Source: Nitrospira sp.
Lineage (GTDB): Bacteria; Nitrospirota; Nitrospiria; Nitrospirales; Nitrospiraceae
NCBI GenBank assembly: GCA_022226935.1
Contig: CP092081.1
Coordinates: 3,554,982 to 3,618,981, forward strand
Length of the DNA: 64,000 nucleotides
Direction of reading: 5' to 3'
The notes below the pieces were generated by a model. That model did not search any database, had not been told where the DNA came from, and saw nothing but the letters and a program-made list of their open reading frames with translations. Below are positions 17,843-26,819 of this stretch, piece by piece (within the stretch, counting starts at the first letter, position 1; the number at the start of each line of letters is the position of its first letter). Position numbers and translations under genes: made by a program.

Positions 17843-18439
17843 ATGGCAAGTTTGAGTGAGTTGGTAAAAGAGTTGCGTGAAAAAACCGGGGCCGGCATTC
17901 TGGATTGCCAGAAAGCCTTAACCGAAAACGGAAACAGCATCGATAAAGCGATCGACTACCTTCGGCAGAAGGGGTTGGCGGCTGCGCAGAAAAAGGCCGG
18001 ACGGGAAACCAACCAGGGTCTGATTCACGCGTACATCCATGCCGGAGGAAAAATCGGCGTGCTCATCGAAGTGAACTGCGAAACCGATTTCGTGGCGCGC
18101 AACGAGCAATTTAAAGCCTTCGTGAACGATCTGGCCCTGCAGGTGGCAGCCGCAAGCCCGTCCTACGTGAGACGGGAAGAAATCGCGGCTGATGTGGTCG
18201 CCAAGGAACGAAGCATTTACGAGGGGCAAGCGAAGGAACTCGGCAAGCCGCCAGCCGCCTGGCCAAAGATTGTCGAAGGCAAACTCGAAAAGTTCTACCA
18301 AGAGAATTGCCTGCTCGAGCAGGCGTTCATCAAGGATTCCTCCGTCGTGATCAAGGATCTCCTGGCGCAACAAATTGCCACGATCGGCGAGAACATGAAC
18401 ATCCGCCGGTTTACGCGCTTCCAATTAGGCCAAGCATGA
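17843..18439 (+). CDS. tsf: Elongation factor Ts, short form
   Basis: A 198-residue nucleotide-exchange factor for EF-Tu. The N-terminal UBA-like module is clear ([20 protein letters not shown]), followed by [15 protein letters not shown], the core contact with EF-Tu, and a C-terminal INRRFTRF-like end ([11 protein letters not shown]). E. coli Ts is about 283 residues, so this is the compact type with one core subdomain, as in many other phyla. The stop overlaps the pyrH start by 4 bases (ATGA). Confidence 0.96.
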   Translation: MASLSELVKELREKTGAGILDCQKALTENGNSIDKAIDYLRQKGLAAAQKKAGRETNQGLIHAYIHAGGKIGVLIEVNCETDFVARNEQFKAFVNDLALQVAAASPSYVRREEIAADVVAKERSIYEGQAKELGKPPAAWPKIVEGKLEKFYQENCLLEQAFIKDSSVVIKDLLAQQIATIGENMNIRRFTRFQLGQA

Positions 18440-19161
18440 GTTCTGCTCACTACCGCCGCATCCTGCTGAAAGTCAGCGGAGAAATGCTGGCCGGTGAGCA
18501 GGGCTATGGCATCCAACCCTCGATTCTCGAAGGGCTGGCAGAAGAAATTGCCGACGTCGTCGCGATGGATGTCGAAGTCGCCGTCGTCATCGGCGGCGGC
18601 AATATCTTCCGCGGCCTGGCTGCCAGCGCCCGTGGTATGGAACGAGCATCCGCCGATTACATGGGCATGCTTGCCACCGTGTTGAATGCGCTGGCGCTTC
18701 AAAACGCGCTGGAAGGCCGTGGCGTCAGTACCCGCGTTCAGTCGGCGATCGAGATGCGTCAGTTGGCTGAAGGGTACATTCGCCGGCGCGCCATCCGCCA
18801 CTTGGAAAAGAAACGTGTCGTGATCTTTGCCGGAGGAACGGGCAACCCCTATTTCTCCACTGACACTGCCGCGTCACTCAGGGCGATGGAAATCGGCGCA
18901 CAGGTCATCATGAAAGGCACCAAGGTCGACGGCATTTACGACAGCGATCCGGTCAAAAATCCGCAAGCCAAAAAGTACAATGAGATTCCGTTTCTCTCGA
19001 TTCTCACCCAGAATCTCAAAGTCATGGATTCGACCGCCATCAGCCTGTGCATGGACAACCGCTTGCCGTTGATCGTCTTCAACTTGAAAGAAAAGGGCAA
19101 TTTCAAACGTGTCGTCCAGGGTGATCCGATCGGAACCCTGGTCACCGTAGAAAGCCGCTAA
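18436..19161 (+). CDS. pyrH: UMP kinase
   Basis: A 241-residue amino-acid-kinase-fold enzyme phosphorylating UMP to [59 protein letters not shown] and [10 protein letters not shown] are standard bacterial PyrH signatures. The start is fixed by the 4-base overlap with tsf; a longer frame from 18307 lies inside tsf. It is followed by frr after 11 bases. Confidence 0.97.
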   Translation: MSSAHYRRILLKVSGEMLAGEQGYGIQPSILEGLAEEIADVVAMDVEVAVVIGGGNIFRGLAASARGMERASADYMGMLATVLNALALQNALEGRGVSTRVQSAIEMRQLAEGYIRRRAIRHLEKKRVVIFAGGTGNPYFSTDTAASLRAMEIGAQVIMKGTKVDGIYDSDPVKNPQAKKYNEIPFLSILTQNLKVMDSTAISLCMDNRLPLIVFNLKEKGNFKRVVQGDPIGTLVTVESR

Positions 19162-19172
19162 GGGAGAGACCG

Positions 19173-19736
19173 ATGTCGACGGCGCAGGAAGTGAAACAGC
19201 GTGTCACCGAAAAAATGGACCATGCGATCGAGCATCTGAAACGCGACTTGGCCGGAATTCGCACCGGTCGCGCCTCAGTGGCACTCCTCGACGGCATCAA
19301 AGTCGACTATTACGGCACGCTGACACCCTTGAAACAGGTGGCAAACGTGGCCACACCGGAAGCCCGCCTCATCACGATTCAGCCGTGGGAACAGAACCTG
19401 ATCCGGGAAATTGAAAAGGCGATTCAAATGTCCGACCTCGGATTGACGCCCTCGAACGACGGCAAGATGATTCGCATTCCGCTTCCTCCGCTGACCGAAG
19501 AGCGCCGCAAGGATCTCATCAAGGTTTGCAAGAAACACGGCGAAGAAATGAAGGTGCAGATTCGTGGCTTTCGTCGCGACGGCAATGAAGAGCTGAAGAA
19601 GTTGCAGAAAGACGCCAAGCTGACCGAAGATGAACTGCGAAAGTCGGAAACAGAGATTCAAAAATTCACCGACCAGTATGTGCAAAAGATTGACGACATG
19701 ATGAAGAAAAAAGAAGGCGAGATTCTGGAAGTTTAG
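19173..19736 (+). CDS. frr: Ribosome recycling factor
   Basis: A 187-residue factor that, with EF-G, splits post-termination ribosomes. It has the typical start (MDHAIEHLKRDLAGIRTGRAS), VDYYGTLTPLKQVANV, PWEQNLIREIEKAI and the C-terminal helix LQKDAKLTEDE. Length is exactly as expected. GGGAGAG lies before the ATG. It closes the rpsB-tsf-pyrH-frr group, with alr 27 bases downstream. Confidence 0.97.
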   Translation: MSTAQEVKQRVTEKMDHAIEHLKRDLAGIRTGRASVALLDGIKVDYYGTLTPLKQVANVATPEARLITIQPWEQNLIREIEKAIQMSDLGLTPSNDGKMIRIPLPPLTEERRKDLIKVCKKHGEEMKVQIRGFRRDGNEELKKLQKDAKLTEDELRKSETEIQKFTDQYVQKIDDMMKKKEGEILEV

Positions 19737-19763
19737 CGCCCCAATCCTGTTGTCAGATACTGC

Positions 19764-20927
19764 GTGTACCAGCCGTCCGAATCCTCCTCAACCTCCGCCT
19801 CCGTCGATCTGACCGCCCTTGCTCAGAATGTTGCCCACGTGCGGAGACTCGCTCCCCGTGCCGATGTACTGGCCGTCGTGAAAGCCAATGCGTACGGACA
19901 TGGCGCGGTCGAAATCACCCGCGCCTTGCAACAGCTGGCCGTCCACCGGTTCGGCGTGGCTACGGTGGACGAAGGCGTCGAGCTCCGCCGGTCTGGCATC
20001 CAGGATGCCATCGTCGTGTTAGGCGCGACCATGCCGGCTCAATTTCCGGATCTGGTCGCTCACTGGCTGACACCCGTTCTCTATCGGACCGACTTGGTCT
20101 CAGCCTTTGCCGCAGCGGTCGAGACTGATACCGCACCCTATCCCATCCACATCAAAGTCGAAACCGGAATGGGACGCTTGGGAGTGGAGCCGCGCGAGCT
20201 ACCCGAACTTATTTCCAGGTCGGAACTACGCGGCCCTCTGCGCCTGGAAGGGCTCATGACCCATCTGGCTGACGCAGACAATCAGGATGCAGGACAGACC
20301 GAGGAACAACTCGCGCGATTTCAGCTAGTCCTCAATCAATTACAGGAACGCCGGCTCGCAATTCCGCTGATTCACGTGGCCAATAGCGCAGGCATCATCA
20401 AATATCCCACCAGCCTGCACTCACTCGTGCGCCCCGGGATCATGCTCTATGGCTACCATACTCTCTCAAACGACACGCAGGCTCCCGAGTTGCAACCGAT
20501 CCTTACCTGGAAGACGACCATCGCGCATGTGCATACGATTTCACGGGGAAGCAGTGTCAGTTACAACCGGACTTTCATCGCGTCGCGCCCAACGCGTGTG
20601 GCGGTGCTGCCTGTCGGGTATGCCGATGGGTACAACCGGCTGCTCTCGAATCGCGGACAGGTACTGATCGGCGGACAGCGAGTGCCGGTGATCGGACGAG
20701 TGTGCATGGATATGACGATGGTCGACGTCACGGACGTGCACGGCGTTCAAGTTGGAAACGAGGCAATCCTGATCGGACAACAGGAAACCGAGCGCATCAC
20801 CGCAGCCGACCTCGCCGCCTGGCAACAAACCATTCCCTACGAGATTCTCTGCGCCATCGGTTCCCGCGTGCCGCGTCGCTATCGCCCGCTCATTTCGCCG
20901 GCCGATACAGCGGCTCAAACGAACTAA
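19764..20927 (+). CDS. alr: Alanine racemase
   Basis: A 387-residue PLP enzyme interconverting L- and D-alanine for peptidoglycan. The PLP lysine is K40 in AVVKANAYGHG. The second catalytic base is the tyrosine in GSSVSYNRTF. VEKGMGRLG-like VETGMGRLGV, VRPGIMLYG and GRVCMDMTMVDVT are family marks. The start is a GTG. No clear ribosome site is visible, which fits coupling to frr. It is the only amino-acid racemase in the window. Confidence 0.95.
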   Translation: MYQPSESSSTSASVDLTALAQNVAHVRRLAPRADVLAVVKANAYGHGAVEITRALQQLAVHRFGVATVDEGVELRRSGIQDAIVVLGATMPAQFPDLVAHWLTPVLYRTDLVSAFAAAVETDTAPYPIHIKVETGMGRLGVEPRELPELISRSELRGPLRLEGLMTHLADADNQDAGQTEEQLARFQLVLNQLQERRLAIPLIHVANSAGIIKYPTSLHSLVRPGIMLYGYHTLSNDTQAPELQPILTWKTTIAHVHTISRGSSVSYNRTFIASRPTRVAVLPVGYADGYNRLLSNRGQVLIGGQRVPVIGRVCMDMTMVDVTDVHGVQVGNEAILIGQQETERITAADLAAWQQTIPYEILCAIGSRVPRRYRPLISPADTAAQTN

Positions 20928-21071
20928 CACTTACAGCACAGAGCACAGGTCTTTGCCCCATAGCCAGGCATCCGCTTGCCTTCCCTGCCCCGGTTCCCTC
21001 ATAGTCGTTACGTAGCCGCAACAGCTCAGTCTGATCACAATCCATCTCGCATAGGGCATGAGGATATGAAT

Positions 21072-22493
21072 ATGACCTCCTGGATCCCGTTGACGCAGCG
21101 CCACCTGATTCGATGGTGCGCCCTCATTCTGCTCGCCACCCCGATCACACCGGCCGTGGCTGCAGGCACGGAAGCCTCGAGACCTGCGGGAAGCAAACCC
21201 TCCGCCATGACTATCCACATTCCGATTCCGGTCACATCGCTTGCAGAATTGTATGGAAACGTCAATCAACAACTGGCGGTCCATCGCAGCCGCGGTCGTG
21301 AGTGGGTCACGTTGGGAGGCGGCAGCGGCTTTCTCAAGTACCGGCTCTGGCCTGACGAACAGGGCTCGACCACGACGGGAGACCGACTGCTGTCCCACAG
21401 CACCGTGCCGTTCGGGGTGGAATATGCGAAACAGATCAAAGGGTCCATGACCAAAATCGCCGAATGCGGACAGCGCGATGCCTCCACAGGAACAGGTCGG
21501 CTTTCTGTCACCGTGGCGACGATGTTCAAGCAGGGCCGCAGCTATACGGTGCTCCCCTCCAGTCAGGTCAGCGCCGTGCAGTCCGCCCAGTCCTGTATAT
21601 TGTCCGAACAAAGCGTGGACGCCAGCCCATTGATGGTGCAAGTCTATCGAAGCGACTTAATGGAAGTCCTACCCGCAATCGATCGTAAAGCTGCCGGTCT
21701 CGTTCCCGTAAAACCGGCAGTCACTCGCATCTGGAACGATCTTCAGGAACCGTTGCTGCTGGATGAGACGGAACAGCTGTGGCTGATGCTGAATCCTGAC
21801 ACCACCGCCGCCGCCGGAGTCGCGCCGCTGTCCGGAAGTCCCGCAGCCGGGTATGGTGTCCTCGCAAGGCCCACGGTGGTACGCGGCACAAAACCCACGT
21901 CACGCCATCTGCCGCTCCCTGAACCACAGGATCACTTCCATGACGACGGATTTCACGTCGATTTCGCCCTGCAAGTACCGATCGAAGAAGCGAATCAACG
22001 GCTGCGTGAAGCCGTCATCGGACAGGAATGGTCGCTGGGCGTCGGGACGATCAAGATCGTCAATGCGACGCTCTATCCATTGGGCCATCAGGTGGGAGTG
22101 GAATTGGTCCTTCGAGGGCTGTTACCGCTGACACTTCGCCTCAAGGGGACACCGGCCTATGACGAATCGGCAGGACGCATCCTATTCCGGGAGGTGGATT
22201 ACACCATCAAGGAACGCACTCCAGCCACGGACCTGGCGGAAGAGTGGCTCCATGAACCGCTGCGGGAAGAGCTGGCCGGCAGGCTGTCCCTGCCGATTCG
22301 TGAGGAATTGGATCTGATGCGACAGGCACTCGAAAAAGGGCTCAACCGCGAGCTGACCGGTGGACGGTTGCGCGGAACGGTCAGCCAGTTGTCGCTGGAA
22401 GATCTCGCAGTGCAGGCCGCAAGCCTATCAGTCCGCTTCAAGACCGAAGGCACGCTGCGCTATGACGCCCGTCCCGACGTCACCGCGCCATGA
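21072..22493 (+). CDS. DUF4403-like secreted or periplasmic protein
   Basis: A 473-residue protein with a Sec signal peptide (IRWCALILLATPITPAVAAG). It consists of two similar halves. The first contains IHIPIPVTSLAELYGNVNQQL and a beta-rich region. The second contains FHVDFALQVPIEEANQRL followed by a lipid-binding-type long sheet and a C-terminal amphipathic helix pair (LAEEWLHEPLREELAGRL). This pattern fits DUF4403, a family thought to have a lipid-binding tubular fold in the Gram-negative envelope. The role is unknown. The ATG at 21072 has a GAGG site 8 bases upstream; an ATG six bases earlier is also possible. Confidence 0.72.
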   Translation: MTSWIPLTQRHLIRWCALILLATPITPAVAAGTEASRPAGSKPSAMTIHIPIPVTSLAELYGNVNQQLAVHRSRGREWVTLGGGSGFLKYRLWPDEQGSTTTGDRLLSHSTVPFGVEYAKQIKGSMTKIAECGQRDASTGTGRLSVTVATMFKQGRSYTVLPSSQVSAVQSAQSCILSEQSVDASPLMVQVYRSDLMEVLPAIDRKAAGLVPVKPAVTRIWNDLQEPLLLDETEQLWLMLNPDTTAAAGVAPLSGSPAAGYGVLARPTVVRGTKPTSRHLPLPEPQDHFHDDGFHVDFALQVPIEEANQRLREAVIGQEWSLGVGTIKIVNATLYPLGHQVGVELVLRGLLPLTLRLKGTPAYDESAGRILFREVDYTIKERTPATDLAEEWLHEPLREELAGRLSLPIREELDLMRQALEKGLNRELTGGRLRGTVSQLSLEDLAVQAASLSVRFKTEGTLRYDARPDVTAP

Positions 22494-22497
22494 GAGT

Positions 22498-22806
22498 TTA
22501 GACCTTCAGCTTCCGCTTGAGTTGAGTTTCGACACTGGAGACTTTGCCGGCCAGCCGCCCCTTCGGCCCCTTGCGATAGTCGATCTTGATGCTGCAGGAC
22601 ACGCGATTACAATCCTTGCGCATGCGCATGTAGCATTTCTTGACCACCGCCATGACCTCGTCCCACTCCCCTTCCAGCACTGTCCCCATCGGATTCAACC
22701 GGTAATCCACTCCACTCTTGTCGATGATGTCCAGCGAGCGCGCGACATATTTGCTGACACTTTCGCCCTTACCCAGCGGCGACATGCTGAATTCCAATAA
22801 CACCAT
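22498..22806 (-). CDS. MTH1187-family thiamine-binding protein
   Basis: A 102-residue protein of the DUF77/YqgV group. The signature is EFSMSPLGKGESVSKYVARSLDIID, then YRLNPMGTVLEGEWDEVMAVVKKC. Family structures are tetramers of a ferredoxin-like fold that bind thiamine. The C-terminal half here is longer and more basic than usual (KGPKGRLAGKV). It lies 17 bases downstream of the precorrin-2 dehydrogenase gene and is probably co-transcribed with it. Confidence 0.87.
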   Translation of the reverse strand: MVLLEFSMSPLGKGESVSKYVARSLDIIDKSGVDYRLNPMGTVLEGEWDEVMAVVKKCYMRMRKDCNRVSCSIKIDYRKGPKGRLAGKVSSVETQLKRKLKV

Positions 22807-22823
22807 GTCTCTGCCCGTCCTTC

Positions 22824-23480
22824 CTATGGCGTCGCCGGCGATGCGGCGGTCTGCTGTTTGGCACGATGCTCGGTCCAGACTTTTGGGTACTGCACCTTCC
22901 CCAACAGGCGGAACCCGTCCAACGCTTCACGCAAGAGTGCGCGGCGCTTCTCGGCATCCGGCTCATTGGCCTTCGCCTGCTCCCGAAGCTGAGCGAGCCA
23001 ATCGACGAAGGCGGCGAATTCGCTATCCAAAATCCGCTCCAGATCTTCTTTCATGAATCCGGACAAGGCCGGCGCTTGCCCGCTCGAACTGATCGCCACG
23101 CGAACATGGCCGGAGCTGACGACGGCAGGCATCACGACGTTCGAGACATCGGGCTGGTCGACCGACCAGAGCAGGAATTTCTGTTCGCGAGCCAATCGCA
23201 TCAGCGAGTGCGCGAGTTCGCGATCATCGCGCAAGGTGTTCAAGACCAGAATGACGCTCTCCAGATCATTGGCGCGAAAATGTCTTCCTCGATGAATGAT
23301 CTTCGCGGACGCCGCCAGTTTGCGGAGTATTTCGTGGAGCGTGGGACTGACGACCGTCACCTTGGCGCCGGCATCCAACAGCCGCTGTACCTTGTCAGCC
23401 GCCTCTTCATTGCCCCCGATGACGAGGACCGGCCACCCGCGCACATCGAGTGAAATTTGAAACCCGGAATTTGCAGCCAT
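22824..23480 (-). CDS. Precorrin-2 dehydrogenase (siroheme synthase N-terminal type)
   Basis: A 218-residue Met8/CysG-N protein that oxidises precorrin-2 to sirohydrochlorin with NAD and may insert iron. The nucleotide-binding motif is VLVIGGNEEAADKVQRLLDAGAKVTVVSP near residues 18-46. ISSSGQAPALSGFMKEDLE matches the catalytic region of the family. I chose the ATG at 23480 because GGAGG lies seven bases upstream; a longer frame to 23786 has no such site. It completes siroheme synthesis together with cobA-hemD at 4624-6192, though the two are 17 kb apart. Confidence 0.9.
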   Translation of the reverse strand: MAANSGFQISLDVRGWPVLVIGGNEEAADKVQRLLDAGAKVTVVSPTLHEILRKLAASAKIIHRGRHFRANDLESVILVLNTLRDDRELAHSLMRLAREQKFLLWSVDQPDVSNVVMPAVVSSGHVRVAISSSGQAPALSGFMKEDLERILDSEFAAFVDWLAQLREQAKANEPDAEKRRALLREALDGFRLLGKVQYPKVWTEHRAKQQTAASPATP

Positions 23481-23651
23481 GATTGATCTTCCTCCAACAA
23501 GCCGACAACAACGTGAACGCATATCATACAACAGGGGATTTCGCAGGGTAAACCGTCCATGCCATTCCCCTTTCCGCCGTGAGCTGGGTATAATGCGCCC
23601 GCAGTTCGAGACGGAACGCGTCACGCGCTCGCGCCAACAAAGGAGTGTATT

Positions 23652-24104
23652 GTGGCTGGATATACAGGACGGTCCCTCGCGATGGCCGGCGGGATCATCG
23701 GCCTGGCGGCCGTGGCAGCCTATTTTGGTATCGCCCACATCGGGGAGCCGGATCAGGGCGCAGGATCGATCGCCGGACAAGTGCAAATCGCGCCCAATCT
23801 GGCCGACCAGGTCAAACCGACGGATGTGTTGTTTGTGATCGTGCGTCGCCCGACCGGCCCGCCACGCCCCATCGCGGCCAAACGATTCGACGGACCGAAG
23901 TTTCCGGTGCAGTTCGAGATCACGAACGACGACGTGATGGTGAAGGGCAGTGAGCTGAAAGGGATGGTCGATGTGATTGCTCGCCTGGATCGCGATGGCC
24001 AGGCCGGGCCGCCGCAGCCGGGCGATATCGAAGGGCGTTATCCGAAGAATCCGACGCTACCGGGCGGGAAGGACGTGAACATCACCATCGATAAAGTGTA
24101 CTGA
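23652..24104 (+). CDS. CcmI (CycH) C-terminal-domain protein
   Basis: A 150-residue protein with an N-terminal membrane anchor (LAMAGGIIGLAAVAAYFGIA) and one periplasmic domain. GSIAGQVQIAPNLADQVKPTDVLFVIVRR, then a strand-rich stretch ending GQAGPPQPGDIEG, resembles the C-terminal domain of the cytochrome c maturation protein CcmI. The TPR part of full CcmI is missing, so it is a stand-alone version. In CcmI this domain helps hold apocytochrome c. The start is a GTG after AAAGGAG. It is convergent with the HNH gene. CcmI-like function is inferred from the domain alone. Confidence 0.75.
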   Translation: MAGYTGRSLAMAGGIIGLAAVAAYFGIAHIGEPDQGAGSIAGQVQIAPNLADQVKPTDVLFVIVRRPTGPPRPIAAKRFDGPKFPVQFEITNDDVMVKGSELKGMVDVIARLDRDGQAGPPQPGDIEGRYPKNPTLPGGKDVNITIDKVY

Positions 24105-24117
24105 TCCGGGGAAAGAG

Positions 24118-24663
24118 TTACGGCTCGGCCGGATCGGCGTCCAACTCGAGATTCCAATACAGATAGTCCCGCCAGCTTTCCGGCGTGTTGCGAATCCCGA
24201 TGGTAATGGTGACCGTGGGGCTCCACCGCGGCTTCACGGGTTTTTTGATCAGGCGCATGTTGGCTTCTTCCGGCGTCCGTCCGCTCTTCCGGTTGTTGCA
24301 TCGCCAACAGGCCGTCACGATGTTTTCCCACGTCTTGCGCCCGCCTTTCGCGATGGGCACGACATGGTCGAAGGTCAGTTCTTCGGTGCGGAATTTGTGT
24401 TTGCAATATTGGCAGCAGTAGCCGTCCCGCGTGAAAATATTGATGCGGGAGAATTTGACGGCGCGATGACTGTCCTTGAGCTTGACCAGCTTCAGGAGCC
24501 GCATCACCGAGGGGAGCTTGATCGAGATCGAGATGCCGTGGATTTGACGGTCGTAAACTTCGAGGACTTCGACCTTCCCCTGCCAGAGCAAGGTAATGGC
24601 CTTTTGCCAATGCAGGACACGCAGCGGTTCATAGGTGGAGTTGAGCAACAAGGTCATTTCCAT
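24118..24663 (-). CDS. HNH endonuclease family protein
   Basis: A 181-residue protein. The N-terminal part (LLLNSTYEPLRVLHWQKAITLLWQGKVEVLE) is typical of the common bacterial HNH family of unknown role. The HNH core has CCQYCKHKF, then FDHVVPIAKGGRKTWENIVTACWRCNNRK, with two CxxC zinc pairs and the catalytic DH and N positions. The C-terminal 40 residues contain no motif. These stand-alone proteins are core-like in many phyla rather than homing endonucleases; no intron or intein is seen nearby. Confidence 0.88.
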   Translation of the reverse strand: MEMTLLLNSTYEPLRVLHWQKAITLLWQGKVEVLEVYDRQIHGISISIKLPSVMRLLKLVKLKDSHRAVKFSRINIFTRDGYCCQYCKHKFRTEELTFDHVVPIAKGGRKTWENIVTACWRCNNRKSGRTPEEANMRLIKKPVKPRWSPTVTITIGIRNTPESWRDYLYWNLELDADPAEP

Positions 24664-24861
24664 AGTGGCTCCGGCGGTCTCCTATGAGAACACTATTTAA
24701 AGCATAGCAAATGACGGCGCTGTGATGACCCTTCCCTGAACATTCTTGCCTTCATCTATGCCATATGCCACTAATGAAATCAAGCGCTTAGGCTCTAGCG
24801 CCCACAATGTTACTCCGTAGTACGACAATCTCTATCATTCGGTAACGTACGCAGAGACCGC
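24664..24861. other. Divergent promoter region between HNH and Rieske genes
   Basis: A 198-base divergent gap, with AT-rich stretches (CTATTTAAAGCATAGC near 24691-24706). It must carry promoters for both flanking genes, but no hexamer pair is convincing. Confidence 0.3.
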
Positions 24862-25188
24862 ATGGATTCTTACGCCGGTTATGTCACCGTGGCCCAGGTC
24901 GAGGATGTTCCACCTGGCACCTGTCGCACCGTGGAAGTCGACGGCATCTTCCTCGCGCTCTGCAATGTCGATGGAACGTTTCGCGCCGTGGACAACACCT
25001 GCCCACACGCAGGCGGACCGCTGGGCGAAGGCTGCCTGGAAGGTGAGCTCATCGAATGCCCCTGGCATGGGTGGCGGTTCAATGTCCGCACGGGTGAGCG
25101 GCCGGAGAACCCGGAAATCCGTGTCCCTTGCGTGGAGGTGCGTGTAGAAGGGACCAATGTGCAGGTGAAGGTACCGCTTACATTGTAG
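24862..25188 (+). CDS. Rieske [2Fe-2S] domain protein
   Basis: A 108-residue soluble Rieske ferredoxin. The cluster motifs are CPHAGGPLGEG and CPWHGWRF, giving two Cys and two His ligands with normal spacing. There is no membrane anchor, so it resembles NirD or the ferredoxin components of oxygenases. It has no oxygenase or nitrite reductase partner beside it. It overlaps the convergent hypothetical gene by 11 bases at its 3' end. Its electron partner is unknown. Confidence 0.9.
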   Translation: MDSYAGYVTVAQVEDVPPGTCRTVEVDGIFLALCNVDGTFRAVDNTCPHAGGPLGEGCLEGELIECPWHGWRFNVRTGERPENPEIRVPCVEVRVEGTNVQVKVPLTL

Positions 25189-25633
25189 GAGGGAACGGTG
25201 GCGCACCGGCGGGAGGCGTTCCTGGGCGTCCGTTTTCCGGACCTTCAGGCATCAATCCATCAGCCGGCAGGGAGGCGGCATTGACGCGCTTGGTGCCGAG
25301 ATCCACGTGCCAAATAAAATCACGCTCGAACCACTGCGTCGTCCCCTGCTCACGCATGTAGATGCGAACTTCGTACCGCTGCTCATCCTGCTTGATCACT
25401 TTCCATTCCCCTAGTCGCAGGCCCAATTTGCGGTCCGCTAGAATTCGCGCTCGTTCGTTGAACGCCTGAAGGATTGTTGGATAGCCGGCAGCGCGATGCG
25501 TCTGCACCAGCGCCAACGCCTCGACCGCACGCGGATCGGTGATCGGGTCGATGCCGGGAGGCTTCATCCACCAATAGACCAGGCCCCCGACGACAAGCAG
25601 CAGGAGGACCGCGTAATGAATGACTTTACTCAT
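25178..25633 (-). CDS. Membrane-anchored hypothetical protein
   Basis: A 151-residue protein that I do not recognise. It has an N-terminal membrane segment (VIHYAVLLLLVVGGLVYWW), then a soluble region of about 100 residues with a helix and a strand set (GEWKVIKQDEQRYEVRIYMRE, FERDFIWHVDLGTKRVNAAS), and a proline/glycine-rich tail (GRPGTPPAGAPPFPPTM). The fold hints at a small NTF2-like or cystatin-like sheet, but this is not secure. The tail overlaps the convergent Rieske gene. Confidence 0.75.
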   Translation of the reverse strand: MSKVIHYAVLLLLVVGGLVYWWMKPPGIDPITDPRAVEALALVQTHRAAGYPTILQAFNERARILADRKLGLRLGEWKVIKQDEQRYEVRIYMREQGTTQWFERDFIWHVDLGTKRVNAASLPADGLMPEGPENGRPGTPPAGAPPFPPTM

Positions 25634-25762
25634 AAGCTATGACAATTACTGTCGATGTGTGGTGAAGGAACTGGTCACTATATGTGGCAGGTGATTCTAC
25701 TGTCAATTGGGCGAGGCTCGCGGAGTATACAGCAACCGGGAAACGGAGCGCCCTCGCCGCGC

Positions 25763-25793
25763 TTGACAAGGCTGCGCAGCGCTGTGGTACAAG
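25763..25793 (+). promoter_or_regulatory. Possible sigma-70-like promoter for the gamma-glutamylcyclotransferase-like gene
   Basis: A perfect TTGACA at 25763-25768 is followed 19 bases later by TACAAG (25788-25793), weak as a -10 and with slightly long spacing. It lies 43 bases before the ATG at 25836. Confidence 0.3.
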
Positions 25794-25835
25794 TACCGGT
25801 CAACCTACAAGACACCATGGGAGCCTCACCGTTCA

Positions 25836-26279
25836 ATGAAGTTCTTCTTTTACGCGGACAATTTGAACCCGTCCCAACTGAAGCGTCGCGCCCCGGAACA
25901 TAAGTTTCTCTTCACGGCCTATCTGCCCGACCATAGTGTGCAGTTCTGCCGTTGGTCGACGCAGTGGCGCTGCGGCCTGGCAAGCGTCGTTCCCTCGCCG
26001 GGTGAGAAAGTCTGGGGAGCCGTCTTTGAAATCACCGATGAAGATCTCAAGATCCTCGATGAGTTCGAAGACGATGTGCCACAAGGGGCCTATCGACACC
26101 TACCGGTCACAGTGGTCACCGAAGAGGGTGAAAAGGTATTGGTCACGACCCATGCGGCCAATCCCATCGGCAAGTTCAAGCCGAAGGAACATTATATCGA
26201 CTGGGTGCTCAAGGGCATCAAACAATGGAAGTTGCCCAAAGAATGCAGCGAGCAGTGGAAAGCCTATAAGCCAGCCTGA
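25836..26279 (+). CDS. Gamma-glutamylcyclotransferase-like protein
   Basis: A 147-residue GGCT-fold protein. The N-terminal FFFYADNLNPSQLKRRAPEH replaces the usual YGSNL with YADNL, and WGAVFEITDEDLKILDEFE carries the catalytic glutamate of the family (LDxxE). Family activities include cleaving gamma-glutamyl amino acids or trimming antibiotic and cofactor precursors. The substrate is not predictable. It is followed 42 bases later by the ferredoxin-like gene. Confidence 0.8.
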   Translation: MKFFFYADNLNPSQLKRRAPEHKFLFTAYLPDHSVQFCRWSTQWRCGLASVVPSPGEKVWGAVFEITDEDLKILDEFEDDVPQGAYRHLPVTVVTEEGEKVLVTTHAANPIGKFKPKEHYIDWVLKGIKQWKLPKECSEQWKAYKPA

Positions 26280-26321
26280 CCAACGCCACAGATCGTCACT
26301 TACCCATACATTGAGGTCACG

Positions 26322-26648
26322 ATGCCAAAGCCAAAACATCATATCCTTGTCTGCACCAACGCCCGCCCGCCGGGCCACCCGAAACCGTCCTGCGGCGGCC
26401 AGGGTTCCGCGCAATTGCTCATGAACTTCAACATGGGTCTTATGCAACGCGGCATCATGCCGGGCGAAGTGCTCGTCACCGGTTCTTCCTGCCTGGGTCC
26501 TTGCGAGCAGGGACCGACCGTGGTCGTTTATCCCGAAGGCACCTGGTATTCCAAAGTGACGGAAGCTGATGTCGCGACCATCCTCGATGAACACATCAAA
26601 GGCGGGAAGCCGGCAGAAAAACTGAATCCGGACAGCATCTGGAAATAA
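26322..26648 (+). CDS. Thioredoxin-like [2Fe-2S] ferredoxin
   Basis: A 108-residue ferredoxin of the thioredoxin-fold type. Cysteines are in CTNARPPGHPKPSC and SSCLGPCEQGP, giving four ligands in the C-x12-C ... C-x3-C arrangement expected for this class. These proteins donate electrons or act in cluster transfer. It lies on the same strand as the cyclotransferase-like gene and is followed by a palindromic repeat (26691-26812). Confidence 0.9.
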   Translation: MPKPKHHILVCTNARPPGHPKPSCGGQGSAQLLMNFNMGLMQRGIMPGEVLVTGSSCLGPCEQGPTVVVYPEGTWYSKVTEADVATILDEHIKGGKPAEKLNPDSIWK

Positions 26649-26690
26649 AGCTATCAGCGACCAGCGTTCAGCTATCAGCTCGTTTTTTTG

Positions 26691-26812
26691 AGGGTAATCA
26701 AAATGCCTTTCCAGCAAGGCCGCAGGCGACTCAAACCCGGAGGCGTACCCTTAGGGGTACGTTGAGGAGTTTGTGGAGCTGAGAACGATGCTGGAAGGCA
26801 TTTTCATCATCC
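26691..26812. repeat. Palindromic 3'-end repeat, copy A (full length, 122 bp)
   Basis: Its ends are imperfect inverted repeats of about 25 bases (left AGGGTAATCAAAATGCC, right complement AGGATGATGAAAATGCC). The centre has CAAGGCCGCAGG and a nested palindrome CGTACCCTTAGGGGTACG. The whole could fold as a long branched hairpin. It fills the gap between the ferredoxin gene and moaB, ending 7 bases before the moaB ATG. Related copies are at 27567-27648, 27657-27780, 29426-29506 and 30613-30734. Confidence 0.85.
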
Positions 26813-26819
26813 TGTTACC

